Assembly: GCA_964036045.1 (NCBI GenBank)
Contig: OZ038395.1
Coordinates: 8,785,547 to 8,849,546 of the forward strand
Length of the DNA stretch: 64,000 nt
DNA from: Eutreptiella sp. 'Long Island Sound 2002'
Taxonomy: Eukaryota; Euglenozoa; Euglenophyceae; Eutreptiales; Eutreptiaceae
Direction of reading: 5' to 3'
In this document: piece by piece, positions 54,253 to 64,000 of the stretch
Numbering within the stretch: position 1 is the first letter of the stretch
How the letters are laid out: each line of letters begins with the position of its first letter
Notes under the pieces: model-generated
What the model saw: the letters and a program-made list of their open reading frames with translations, nothing else
The model's database searches: none
Told to the model about the DNA's origin: nothing
Made by a program: the position numbers and the translations under genes

Positions 54253-56248
54253 TCATCGTAACACAGTTGGTCGTGCACAAGTTAAACGGCATGCATTACC
54301 GTGTCATGACATCACGGCCATCTCAGATCCGGCGCATGCTCATGAAATCATCACCAAATCACTGAAAGTCGTGGAGAAAGTCACCGATCCCTCCTCAGGG
54401 AGTGTGAAACGGTTCGAGTATACCCGACCTGTAAGTGGATTTCGGTTGATTCAGGGCATTAAGCGTCGAGATCCGGCCAAAACTCCACCCCTGCCGAAAG
54501 ATTCCCTTATCATCCGTGACTGGACGAACGATTATCTGCATGATTCCATGTTTAAAGAGGTCTTTGAGAATCTCAAATCCAAAGATGCTCACAAGGATGG
54601 AATTTTTGCTGAATATTCGTTGGATGGGGGGAAGCTGTGGATGGAGGGTAAATTGTGCGTACCAGACGCCCTGGCCCCCCGAGTGTTAAACTGGTGGCAC
54701 AAATGGGAGTCCCCCCACGCACATGGCCGTAGATTATGGTCGATGATTAAACATAGGTTGTTCGGCTCCAGGCTATATACTCATTGTATGAAAGTAGCCG
54801 CCGGATGTGCCCAATGTGCTGTCTCGACGCCCCCCAGCGCGAAGAAGCACGGCCATCTGAGGCCACATCCTATTCCGGAGCGCCTCTTTAACAGAGTCAC
54901 CAGTGATTTTTTCCATCTTGGTGAACTCGACGACGAAGAGTGCCATTGGACGAATAAAAAAGTCAATGGTGTGCTCCTTATGCAGTGCCGTCATTCCGGC
55001 TACATTCAGGTGTTGCCTTGTAACATCGAGTCGATGACTGGCAAGGCTGCCGCCAAATGGTGCGCGCAGACCTGGATGGGAGGTTGGGACGTCCCATCCG
55101 AGGTGGTTACGGACTCAGGCAAAGAGTACACCTCCGAATGGTGGAAGGAATTATGTGCTCGCCTTGGAATCCACCACCTCAGATGTGAAATACACTCACA
55201 TCGAGCGTTGCCTGGCGAAAGAGCCGGCCGCTCTATCATTAATATGCTTCGTAAGGAGCTCGCCAGTGAGAAAGACTTCCATTGGCTTGAAGTTCTCTTC
55301 GCATTGCTTCGCCGTTACCACAACACGCCTTTGTACCATGGCCTTTCTCCAAATGAAATTGTCTTTGGACGAAAGAAGTGTTGGTGGAACATGCCGTTGA
55401 ATAATCCTCGCCCTTGTAAAGATGCTTCGTTGTTTTTGGACGAAATCCAACGAGCAGAAAAAACTGTCTCGAAATCAATCGATAAGCATCAAGCTGACTG
55501 GCTTTGGGTCCAGAATCAAGGCCGAAAAAACCCCCACAATTTTGAAGTCGATGATCGAGTTTGGCTTCGAAAATCCGAAACCACCCTGGACGGAGATGAT
55601 AAGCTTCTTCCCTTGTGGGAGGGGCCATTCGCTGTTACAGCGCGTCTAGGTGAGAACAGGTGGAGGATTCGTGTGGATGTCAGCAGGGAAATTGAAGTTT
55701 CGGGCGATCGCCTCAAGAGAGAGATCCCCTCCCCCAAGAATCGGGTTAAACCCCTTTTTTGGACTTCGAAATTTTTGTCCGATCGGGTCATCGAAGGGGG
55801 GAAGTACGAACTCAAGAGGATTTTAGAAGCAAGACGTGACGAAAAGGGCGAATGGGAATTTCTATGTGAGTGGAGGGGCTTTGATTCCAGTCACAACAAC
55901 TGGGAACCAGCCCATTCTTTTGTCCATGGGTACACCAAGGGGTTCATCGACTTCCTCAAGAAGCACCCCGAAATTGGCGTACTCCTGACAGACTGTCTGT
56001 CGAAACCAGACAGACAGGTGGAGAGCGACGGAAAAAGACCTGTGGTGAATCGAGATCCAGCCTTTTACGGCCCTCAGCAGCCACATTCCAGGGCTGATCC
56101 GTCGATCCCCCCTCCTGCGGTCAGGCCAGCCCAGGAGCCAAATGAGGACCAAGCTTCGAGTTCGGCCGCTGATTTGCAGCGCCCAAGCCGTACGAGGGCC
56201 CGACCAGACAGGTTGGTGGTCACATGTATTCGTGCTTGGCCGAATTGA
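54253..56248 (+). pseudogene. pol: Pol fragment of element D: integrase and chromodomain
   Basis: Open frame entering from the truncation and ending at TGA. After a linker there is an integrase zinc region (HKWESPHAHGRRLW...CMKVAAGCAQC), the integrase core with D in TSDFFHLGEL, D in VVTDSGKEYTSEWW and E in GERAGRSI, a basic C-terminal domain, and a chromodomain (WEFLCEWRGFDSSHNNWEP) near residues 495-550 of the frame counted from 54371. A Pro/Ser-rich tail follows. RT and RNase H are absent; the frame has no own start codon before 54371 (GTG). Coding is otherwise undamaged, so truncation looks recent. Confidence 0.9.
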
Positions 56249-58081
56249 GGGAGACCCGTCGTGACTTGAGTCGTCGACGCCATAATCTGGGTAACAGTCG
56301 TCTAGTCCAGGGCGTCATGGCACTCGTCGCTAGGGCTCAAGGGTGTAGGTTCGAAACCCTTGCATGTCCAACTCCTACAAAAGCTCCAGCCTCGCCCCGT
56401 CGACCACTTATTCCAATGTGAGTGTGCTGACGACTTGAAAAAACCACATTCTGCTCAATCCACTGTTCATTCTTCCTGATTACGACATGATGTGGAGAAC
56501 TGCGAATGTTTGATAATTTGACGTCAATCAACTTTTCTTTGGTCTCCGTTCGGCAGACAAGGCGTAGATACGCTGCCGAAAGCCACGGAGTGTGCTGCCG
56601 TGTCCAGAAAAAACCAAACTCAGGCTTAATTCAGGCAGATTCGGGGTAATCTTGTCTCTGTTGGTCTGTGCATCTATGGAATTTGGCTACTCGTGCAGAT
56701 GGAAGCAAATGTACATAGTAAAAACGCCGGCCGGCGACATTCACCCCTACAGGCACCCCCTGTAGTACTGGCTGCACTAGAGGCGACGCCAGGAACTCAG
56801 ATCTTACCTTCATTTGCCGTGATGCTGAAGCCAAAGTCCAGATTCAGATCCAGATTCCTTGAATTTACCTTGAATTTCTCAGGTTTGTCCATCATTCTGC
56901 GCAACAGTGCAAAACCCCGACGTCAATTGTTCAGACAACCTTCATATGGGAGCTCTAGGGACTTCTAACAGCAACCTCTCGGACCTCAGAGCTTCCGTAA
57001 GCTTCAGTGTATTTTTGGCACACGCCAATGTGAGCTCAATCCGACCTGAAACTGTCGAAAATGGTGAATCCAAGTGTCTTGTGGGACTCAATCGAAAGAT
57101 GGGCCTTGTCCAAGTCGATTGACACCGCCGCCACTGTAAATAAAGGACTATTCGGTGTCTCTCAGTTATATACTGTCAGTAAAGCGCCTTCAGCGTACAT
57201 GCCAAGGATCCAGGGCTATCATGTCCCATCATGATGCATCATCACATGATCCACATTTTCATGGAATCTGTTGGATGCTCGCGAACCAACGTGCCGGAAA
57301 GCACAATTGAGCTGAATAAACGACAATATATATTAACTCTAGTCTAAACGAAGGTGTTAGTAGTTTCAGTTCTAGACATTCCGCTTCATTTCACCTTCAT
57401 CTGAGGGAATTTGTCTCATTTTAGGACAATTTAGGTTGATTTCCTTGTCATCTCCTCTCATTCAACAAAGTTAGGCAAGTTAGGCGAAGTTAGTTCGTTG
57501 ACGCTGATGTTTTTCTGTTCACTTAGGGCCTGCAGACTACATTTGTATTTGTTTTCCCTCGCTGTGATTGTTTCATCTCCTTCATCTCTGCTCAAATTGA
57601 TTCTCAATCTTGCTGAATCTTGTGATCATCCACCAGATGCGCCAAATCTGAAACACATGCTGCACTTTTCAGAACGAGAAAAGCGGGAGTAACACGATGT
57701 AGAGTACACGGAGGACACCGTAGCGTGCCCGCGACAGCTAAACTGTGCCAGAGCGCCGAGATGTCACCCCATTTGTTGATTCTCCCACTCAATCCACCAA
57801 TAATCTACCTCATTCTCAACCAGTGCATGGTTTGGTATCGATTCTCGATACGTTTACATGCTTTTTAGCCCTTAACCTAATGTTTTACTGCACGGAGGAC
57901 TGTTCGTCACTCCTCATTCTGTCTCATTTCAGGTTCATCCATCCTGATTCAGTGCCAATTCAGCCCAAATCAGGTCAGATCAAGCAGATTTCGCCCCATG
58001 GAGGCTACATTTCTATTTTTTTCTGGGACTTACCCGCACTACGTTCTTCGTTGACGTAGCGACACACCCCAGTGTGTTTTT
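56249..58081 (+). other. 3' untranslated region of element D
   Basis: 1.8 kb without a supported gene. Includes a tRNA-like sequence at 56296-56370, an ATAAATAAAG-like site (TAAATAAAGG at 57137-57146) that could serve as a polyadenylation signal, and otherwise unremarkable sequence. Confidence 0.6.
56296..56370 (+). repeat. tRNA-like sequence in the 3' UTR of D
   Basis: GTCGTCTAGTCCAGGGCG resembles an A box and AGGTTCGAAACCC (56347-56359) is a near-perfect B box. The flanking arm pairs imperfectly (6 bp with one bulge), and no clear acceptor stem is present, so a working tRNA is unlikely. Confidence 0.45.
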
Positions 58082-58091
58082 GGAGGGGGAG
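58082..58091 (+). other. Polypurine tract of element D
   Basis: GGAGGGGGAG directly before the LTR start TGTAAG. Confidence 0.85.
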
Positions 58092-58624
58092 TGTAAGTGC
58101 GGCTAACCCCCATCTGCTCAGATTTTAGCAGATCTGCCCCAGATTGGCTACATTTTGGTCATTTTCTCTGCTTCGGCGGAATCGCCGCCCCGCAGCTCAG
58201 TCTCAGGATCAGACCTATATATTTCTGATGTGCCGGATCTGATTCCGCGGTCCATTCATCGTAAATCCGTCGCGTTCCGATCATTTACCTGGAATCGCCA
58301 ATTGCCGCTGATGCGCGCCCGGAGCCAAATCAGCCAAATATTTTTTCACAATCGGATTTATATAAATCTTTTCAGATAGATATGGACACTCAGATGTACT
58401 TAGGATTATCCGCATCAATTTTCTTCATAGACTGGGATTTTTTGCCGGATAACAATCAGCATGGATCTTGCCTCCGTTGTCGCCGCTCTTGCCTCCGTTG
58501 GTGTCCGTGTATCCGGTTATGCCCCCAACAGCAGCGTTCAGGTCGACTCCTCGCGTGCCTGCCCCCCCGGTCTTGCCGGCCCTGAGCCCTCCGGCACCAT
58601 CCACGACCTAGGGCAGCACTTTCA
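58092..58624 (+). repeat. 3' LTR of element D
   Basis: 533 bp, TGTAAGTGCGGC to CACTTTCA, clearly diverged from but alignable along its length with the solo LTR at 37876-38407. TATATATTT at 58216-58224. Contains the short frame MDLASVVAALASVGVRVSG starting at 58461. The outer five bases, GAGCC (58625-58629), would be the target duplication, but the left partner is lost. Confidence 0.9.
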
Positions 58625-59277
58625 GAGCCTGGGAGCAACCCGGTGCTGATATTGATGGCGAGGCTTCTAGTGATCTAAGTGGATACAGTGCGTCGCTTTC
58701 GGCTGACGGCAATCGATTGGCCATCAGTGCCCTTGGGAATGACGGGAGTGGCACAAAAGCTGGGCACACGAGAGTCCACGAATACAGCAATGGAGCCTGG
58801 ACCCAACTCGGTGCTGACATTGATGGTGAGGCTGCTGGTGATCAAAGTAAAGGCATTGTGTCGAGTGTGTTGCTTTCGGCTAACGGCAATCGATTGGTGA
58901 TCGGCGTCTTTTTCAATGATCGGAGTGGCACAAACGCTGGACACACTAGAGTGCACAAATACAGCGATGGAGCCTGGGCCCAACTCGGTGCTGATATTGA
59001 TGGCGAGGCTGCTTGGGATAAAAGTGGATACAGTGTGTCGCGTCCGGCTGACGGCAATCGACTGGCCATCGGCGCCGTTTTCAATGACGGGAGTGGCACA
59101 GACGCCGGGCACACCAGAGTGTACAAATACAGCAATGGAGACTGGGAGCAACTCGGTGCTGAAGTTGATGGTGAGGCTGCTGGTGATGACAGCGGGGTAC
59201 TTTGGGCTGCTTGGCCCCTGAGCTGTTGGCCACCTCCTCCGGTTATGCTGAGGGGTACTGTCCAGCTCACAGGCTAG
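58625..59277 (+). pseudogene. FG-GAP-like repeat protein, 3' remnant cut by element D
   Basis: Open frame of about 217 codons beginning directly at the LTR border. Four repeats of about 56-59 residues, each with GADIDGEA, SADGNRLAIG and NDGSGT...AGHTRVYKYSNG motifs, as in beta-propeller-like (FG-GAP/integrin-alpha-like) repeats of secreted or surface proteins in algae and marine bacteria. The first repeat starts in mid-unit (AWEQPGADIDGEA), and the fourth breaks off into non-repeat sequence before TAG. The 5' part of the gene is absent because element D inserted there and its left side was lost. The best candidate for original host coding DNA in the window. Confidence 0.7.
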
Positions 59278-60329
59278 GCAGTCGTTTTTGGCACCGGTCG
59301 CCCTCAGGCCAACGCCAACACGGGCCAGTGCCTATATAAGAGCGTCATTGCATCCACGGCCCACGAGTGGCCTTTGGTTGTGTCCCCTCCACCGGTTTTA
59401 TTATTTTGAACTCTTTACCGGGAGGACACTGGGTAGGGGACCCGTAACCCCTGTACCGTGGTTTGGCGGGGTGGGGGTGGGCATTGGCAGTGGGCGAGCC
59501 CTCTGGCACTACAAGGAATCACAACGGTGGGCATTCCGCCGGCTCTGGGGTTGCGCCTGGTGCTGATGCCTGTCCCCTAGAAGTGCTGCAGTGCAGCATA
59601 TTTCTATGGGCTTCGTCCACCTGCCTCTTCTGTTTAGCCGTAGGTTTTTGGGTCTTTTCAGCGATGTTTTCTGTCTCTGCGGTCAGGCCCCAGGTTGTTA
59701 GCTTATGCCGCTCGAACACCGCCCTTGGTGTGCGGCCCTTGCGTGGTTTACCGCAAGCGTCTGGCCTAGTATGCAGCCAGTCTGCAGAATGTGCTGCTTG
59801 CGCGCGTCCGCTTTTTCTATTATAATAGCTGGGGTAGCGGTTAGTATTGCACTACAGGCGTGCAGCTGAGGGGTGGGCTGTGTGACGCAGAGGGTTGGTG
59901 TCTGTATGTGTCAGGGCGGGGGAGGGGGGGGGGGGGTCACACTCGTGTCGGGAAGCCCTAGGCCCTAAGGTATGGGTACCCTATGCCCGCCAAGACGGTG
60001 TGAGGTTGTGGGAACATATACCGCTGGCTGTTCCCGCAATGCTCTTGGTGCTTGTGCTGCCGGCATGGGAAACGACTGTCTGGCTCACATGCGGGACAGT
60101 TGTTTTCCTCTGGGTCCCTTGGGATATGCCACCTTCTGTTGTTCTTATACCTTTATGAGTGCCCACCCAATCCCTACCCGCCCAGTACCTATTGTTCAGA
60201 CCCTTTGGGTTTGAAGGCTGGAGTGGATGGACTAATTGCCTTTTTGAGGCTTTGACTGTGTGTCCGCTGGCTGTTCCCGCAATGCTCTTGGTGCTTGTGC
60301 TGGCGGCATGGGAAACTGGGCCATTTCTA
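59278..60329. other. Stretch without a supported gene
   Basis: TATATAAG at 59332-59339 resembles a core promoter but no convincing gene follows; the 120-codon frame at 59463-59825 has no recognisable family. A direct repeat of about 55 bp (CGCTGGCTGTTCCCGCAATG onward) occurs near 60022-60076 and 60259-60313. Confidence 0.45.
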
Positions 60330-60775
60330 GCCATTATTGGGCCGTTTCTTGGACATATCGTGGAGTTGGAGGGCAAGAAAGGGCTCTTGGTCACGGGGCA
60401 ATTAAGGTGCACGTGCAGTGTAGCAACTGTTGCCCCTCGTTTAATTTAATTTGTCCATTTTATTTTGGTTTTGGGGCCGTTTTGGGCCAAAAAATGCTGT
60501 TTCGGGGCACAAAATGCGCAGTTTTGCGAGGGCACCACCCAACTTGGCGCCCCTGCCCCGGGGCGCCACCGGTGAGTTTTTGGCTCAAAACTTGGATTTG
60601 GCAAGGCCATCACCTAGGCTATAGGATGGCTAGAGTAGAGCAGAGCCCAAAGCGGTGGAACGGAGTAATCGCCAAAACGGAAAGGAGAAGTGCCAGCTTG
60701 CTTGTTGCTTGCTTGCTTGTTGCTTGCTTGTTGTTAGCTAGATTTAAGGGGAGAGGGGTGTAGTAATATATATTT
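60330..60775 (-). repeat. Dispersed repeat, minus-strand copy
   Basis: Inverted partner of 46962-47390, with a longer GCTTGTTGCTTG tract. Ends near TGTAGTAATATAT. Confidence 0.75.
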
Positions 60776-61059
60776 TTTGGGGGGGTTTGCTTGTATGTGC
60801 CACAAAGGGTGTACCGATTTTGGCAAAACGCCTGATAAGCCAAAGGGGGGATAGTATTTGGGGGGGGGGGTACAGTATTTGGGGCGGGTATCTAATTTTG
60901 GGGGGGTTATCTCGTCAGTGTACTATGATCGAAGCTGACCTCACAGGCTTGATCAACGCCAAGGATCCTTCATGCTAGCCAAGACGTACCATGCCGTCAA
61001 CCTGAGACGGTTGGCAGCGGGGCTGTGCTAGACGGCCATACCCAGCACCCCCTGGTCCA

Positions 61060-61318
61060 TGAGAACGCTCTTCAGGCAGGCGGACCCGGTAATCGGAGAC
61101 GCTGTGCGGTTCCTCTACACGCTGCTGAGCACACCCCCATGCGAAAGGCGATATGCCTGACAGGGGATGACACACAGCAGGGAGTAGGAAAGATCGGAAC
61201 AAAGATGCAGATAACAACTCGTCGTAGCTCAGTGGGTATACCGCACCTCTTGTCCTTTGGAGGAGGGTTCGAACCCCGGGGGGGATAGAGATCCACCGAA
61301 CGTCCCGAAACCCCCTTT

Positions 61319-61364
<46 letters not shown>

Positions 61365-61520
61365 AATGGGAGGAGGGCCAGAGAGAAGGAGAGAGAGAGA
61401 GAGAGAGAGGGCAGGAGAGAGGGAGAGGGAGAGAGGGGTAGAGAGACCCACAGACCAAGAGTCGGGGGCTAACCGGCACTGTGGGAGGGTGGTGGGTTCG
61501 AGCTGACCAGGGAGTGTGGG
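61060..61520 (+). repeat. tRNA-like dispersed repeat, copy 1, with GA tracts
   Basis: Pairs with 63338-63815. Order: a decayed coding-like block (one frame reads LFRQADPVIGDAVRFLYTLL before a stop), a tRNA-like segment at 61219-61285 with GTAGCTCAGTGGGTA (A box) and GGTTCGAACCC (B box, 61266-61276), two GA-rich microsatellites (61321-61360, 61381-61440), then GGTGGGTTCGAGCTGACC, resembling a second B box. Layout resembles a SINE or a pol III-driven composite repeat. Confidence 0.6.
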
Positions 61521-62443
61521 CAGCCATTGCAGCAAAGAGCTAAACAGCTGGTGAAACATCGGGACGCCTTTGCGCCCCCAGAGCACGGGCGTGACACGTC
61601 ATTACGTGTCATACAACCTGAGCACGACAGGGGCAGCGAGAGTGCGGCCCACGGGAGGGTGGTGGGTGCGAGTTGACATGGATATGTGGGCGGCCAGCGC
61701 ACACATGGTTGTAACTACGAAGCCAAGAGACATTCGCCAACTTGCTTCGGAATGCAGGCAAATCATGGCGGGTGTCTATTATGTTGTTACACTGGCTACC
61801 TAGGGATTTTTTCCTCCTTTTTGGTGTAAATGTAAACTTTTTACTCTAAAAAACCCCTGGTTTCATGCCCCTCTCGTGCTGAAAACACTCCTACACGGTA
61901 CAAAAGTCCCAAAGTTGGCTTCCCGGGCCTGCGCAAATTCACAAGTTGGCGCGCCAAATGTCCCCCCACCGATCAAACCATCGACTTGCATACCATTGTT
62001 GTCACTGGAAATTCCGTCCCTCACCTGCCCTTGCACACTTGGCAGGAAGAAAGCATTGTTCCCTCTTTTTTTGATTAATGTGCAAAAGACTGTGAATGTG
62101 CAGGAAGCTGTCATATCAATCATATAAATCATAGATGGAGGTCACATGCCTTGTTCAGCCTGGACGAAGACCCCCTTATTCTCTATGTACCCCCTTTGCT
62201 TCGTCCACGACGACTCCCAAACCAAAAAATTTTTATTATACAACCCCCAGTCCAGATTACCTGAGCGGATCATGTAATGGAACTTAGCACGTGCACGCAG
62301 ACCGCGATCATTTAGTGAACGCGCGTGCGTGCATATGTAAAGCACAGTGCAATGCAATTCAATTATTAAACTATTGAATCAAATTCATTTTGTGTACTGT
62401 GCAGAACACTGGGATGAAACTATGTAGTGATTTATGAGATCAA
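61521..62443. other. Stretch without a supported gene
   Basis: Contains GGGAGGGTGGTGGGTGCGAG at about 61654, a third echo of the B-box-like block, and otherwise nothing recognisable. Confidence 0.4.
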
Positions 62444-63172
62444 TCACGTGCTGCACCGTTGCCGGATTCGCATTTGGATTTCGAAATCACTAAGGAGATC
62501 ACGGGGAAAATAGCACTCAAAAGAGAAGATCTCCAAGATCATTACAATCACTTCCCCCCACCCCTTCCGCGTGCGATCCCCCTTGCCCCCCTTCACCCGC
62601 ACTCTGGCCCCCCGCAGTCTGGACACCCGGCCGCCTTTACTTCCACCTCGAAAGCTGCGCTTTGAGATTTCACATTTCAGGGCTTTGTGCCGCCCCTCTC
62701 CTTTGAAGGCGGCAAAAATGGCAATGTGCCCCCACCTGCGGGCCCATCCCAACAGGTGGTCAATCCACAGATGGGCCCATAGGGTGACGTTCATTTCACA
62801 GGCCTTACGGGCCTCCCCCATTTGTTTCAATTGTGCTCGCAGAATTTTCATGTCGGGCAACTGCAATGGTCCGGATTGCCCGATTTTTCCCACACAGCCA
62901 ACAAACCGTGGCTGCCGGGTTTTTGGCCGTGAAGGAGGAGCAACCCCCCAAAATGACCTGCGCCTGACCTGTGTGGTACTGAACAGGTAAGTGCCACAGT
63001 ACAGCAATGCAACTGTTGAAGCGTCAAGCCACAAAAACCTTTGGTGCAACGTTGAGACGCCTTTGCGCCCCCAAAGGCGCCTTTGCGCCCCCGGAGTTCG
63101 GATATGACACGTCTTCACGTGCCAGAGAGCAAGAGTAAGACAGGGGCAGCAAGAGCAAGACCTGCAAGGCAA
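62444..63172 (-). CDS. Possible transposase-derived fragment
   Basis: Open frame of 242 codons. The middle part (WAHLWIDHLLGWARRWGHIA, then FAAFKGEGRHKALKCEIS) has a pattern of conserved Trp, His, Asp and an EGRH..LK motif that resembles the C-terminal region of some eukaryotic transposase families in memory, but no family can be named with confidence. The N-terminal part overlaps repeat-like sequence, so the real coding part may be only about 62600-62950, with an intron or decay upstream. Confidence 0.35.
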   Translation of the reverse strand: MPCRSCSCCPCLTLALWHVKTCHIRTPGAQRRLWGRKGVSTLHQRFLWLDASTVALLYCGTYLFSTTQVRRRSFWGVAPPSRPKTRQPRFVGCVGKIGQSGPLQLPDMKILRAQLKQMGEARKACEMNVTLWAHLWIDHLLGWARRWGHIAIFAAFKGEGRHKALKCEISKRSFRGGSKGGRVSRLRGARVRVKGGKGDRTRKGWGEVIVMILEIFSFECYFPRDLLSDFEIQMRIRQRCST

Positions 63173-63337
63173 GGGTTAGAGACTAACCGGCACTGTGGGG
63201 GGGGTGGTGGGTGCGAGCTGACCTCGATGTACAGATTGCCAAGGTTAAAGCACAATCAGCAGCCACCTGGAGTGGTACCCCCCCCCCCCCCGTGTCCAAG
63301 CGTGGCAGGCAGGCCGAGCGGACCTCTTACGGCTGTT

Positions 63338-63610
63338 CCAAAGAACGCTCTTCAGGCAGGCGGACCCGGTACCCGGGGACGCTGTGCGGTTCCTCTACAC
63401 GCTGCTGAACACACCCCCATGCGAAAGAAGATACGCATGACAGGGGGTGACACACAGAAGAGAAAGATTGGAGCGCATGGTGCAGATACCCAATCGTCGT
63501 GGCCCAGTGGATACACCACACCTCTTCTGTCCCGTAGAGGATGGTTCGAACCCCGGGGGGGATAGAGATGAACCGAACGACCCGAACCCCCCTTATTTTT
63601 GGGCGAGAGG

Positions 63611-63641
<31 letters not shown>

Positions 63642-63815
63642 GGTAGAGCACAGTCGGAAAGGAACAGAGAGGAGCATCAGGAGAGAGAGAGCAGGAGAGA
63701 GCAGGAGAGAGCAAGAGAGAATGGGAGCGAGAGAGTAGGAGAGAGACCCACAGAGCAAGAGACCGGGGTTAACCGGCACAAAGGGAGGGTGGTGGGTTCG
63801 AGCTGACCAGGGTGT
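63338..63815 (+). repeat. tRNA-like dispersed repeat, copy 2, with GA tracts
   Basis: Same order of blocks as at 61060-61520: LFRQADPVPGDAVRFLYTLL remnant, tRNA-like segment 63493-63562 with GGTTCGAACCC at 63543-63553, GA-rich tract 63601-63740, then GGTGGGTTCGAGCTGACC. The anticodon-arm-like hairpin CCTCT...AGAGG has a 10-base loop, so it is not a working tRNA. Confidence 0.6.
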
Positions 63816-64000
63816 ATGGGACGCCAAGACAGCACGGAACAGTCAAGTTGTGAAAAAAAACAAGGCGCCGTAGCGCCCCTGGGCCACAGGCTCGACACGT
63901 CATCATGTGTTGAAAGGCCGAAGCATGACTGGGGCTGCGAGAGTGCGGCCCACGTGAGGCAGTTGGAAGCCAGTGGGCAAGGACAAGTGGACAGCATGCG

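Larger units (their letters stand above)
54253..58624 (+). mobile_element. Element D: 5'-truncated chromovirus with 3' LTR
   Basis: Contains the integrase end of pol, a 1.84-kb 3' UTR, a polypurine tract and a 533-bp LTR of the same family as the solo LTR at 37876. Protease, RT, gag and the 5' LTR are missing; the left border coincides with the end of the piggyBac-type element. The sequence left of that element (48086 and before) is not the missing part of D. Confidence 0.85.

Noticed and set aside
47642-54300. Element D interrupted by the piggyBac-type element
   Set aside because: Sequence left of 48121 is an RNase H fragment of non-LTR type, not the missing RT or RNase H of D.
54371-54373. 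Start codon of a complete protein at 54371
   Set aside because: The codon is GTG and the frame is open upstream to 54245, so this is only an internal point of truncated pol.
61219-61285. Functional tRNA gene
   Set aside because: Good A and B boxes but no proper acceptor or anticodon arm; repeated at 63493 with the same defects.

Overview
The window is eukaryotic nuclear DNA made almost entirely of mobile elements. The reasons are spliceosomal GT-AG introns, chromodomain-bearing Ty3/gypsy retrotransposons, a piggyBac-type transposase, tRNA-like SINE-type repeats and long simple-sequence tracts. GC-rich coding sequence and FG-GAP-like repeats suggest a microbial alga or similar protist, but this is inference and no species can be named. 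No ordinary intact host gene was found.

Positions 1-37768 are a three-level nest of LTR retrotransposons, all on the minus strand. Element C (outer; left LTR cut by the window edge, right LTR ending at 37768) carries gag and an open pol of 1660 codons. Element A (12629-35466) is inserted in C with 5-bp target duplication CCACG. Element B (21982-33417), same family as A, is inserted in A's gag with duplication CCTTG. LTR pair differences counted by eye fall from about 8/745 (C) to 3/798 (A) to 2/817 (B), matching the order of insertion. In both families gag and pol share one frame and are separated by a single stop followed by CGG (TAG CGG in C, TGA CGG in A and B), with no AUG found ahead of the protease, so stop readthrough is the likely expression mode. 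A and B also carry a 2.3-kb conserved non-coding tract between pol and the polypurine tract.

Positions 37769-48120 hold LTR debris, a solo LTR of a third chromovirus (D) with duplication CACTA, a 3.8-kb 21-bp minisatellite, CA/CT tracts, a 586-bp element with inverted ends, degenerate tandem repeats and two broken RNase H fragments.

Positions 48121-54252 form a DNA element with 18-bp perfect inverted ends. It encodes a piggyBac-type DDD transposase with a C-terminal Cys/His domain, plus a six-exon gene of 760 codons of unknown function. Introns and gaps, but not exons, are filled with GGTAACA / GGTTACA / GGTAACAC arrays.

Positions 54253-58624 are the 3' half of element D (integrase and chromodomain, long 3' UTR, polypurine tract, LTR). 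D ends inside a gene for FG-GAP-like repeats, whose remnant is 58625-59277. The rest to 64000 is dispersed repeats, two copies of a tRNA-like repeat with GA tracts, and a possible transposase-derived fragment.
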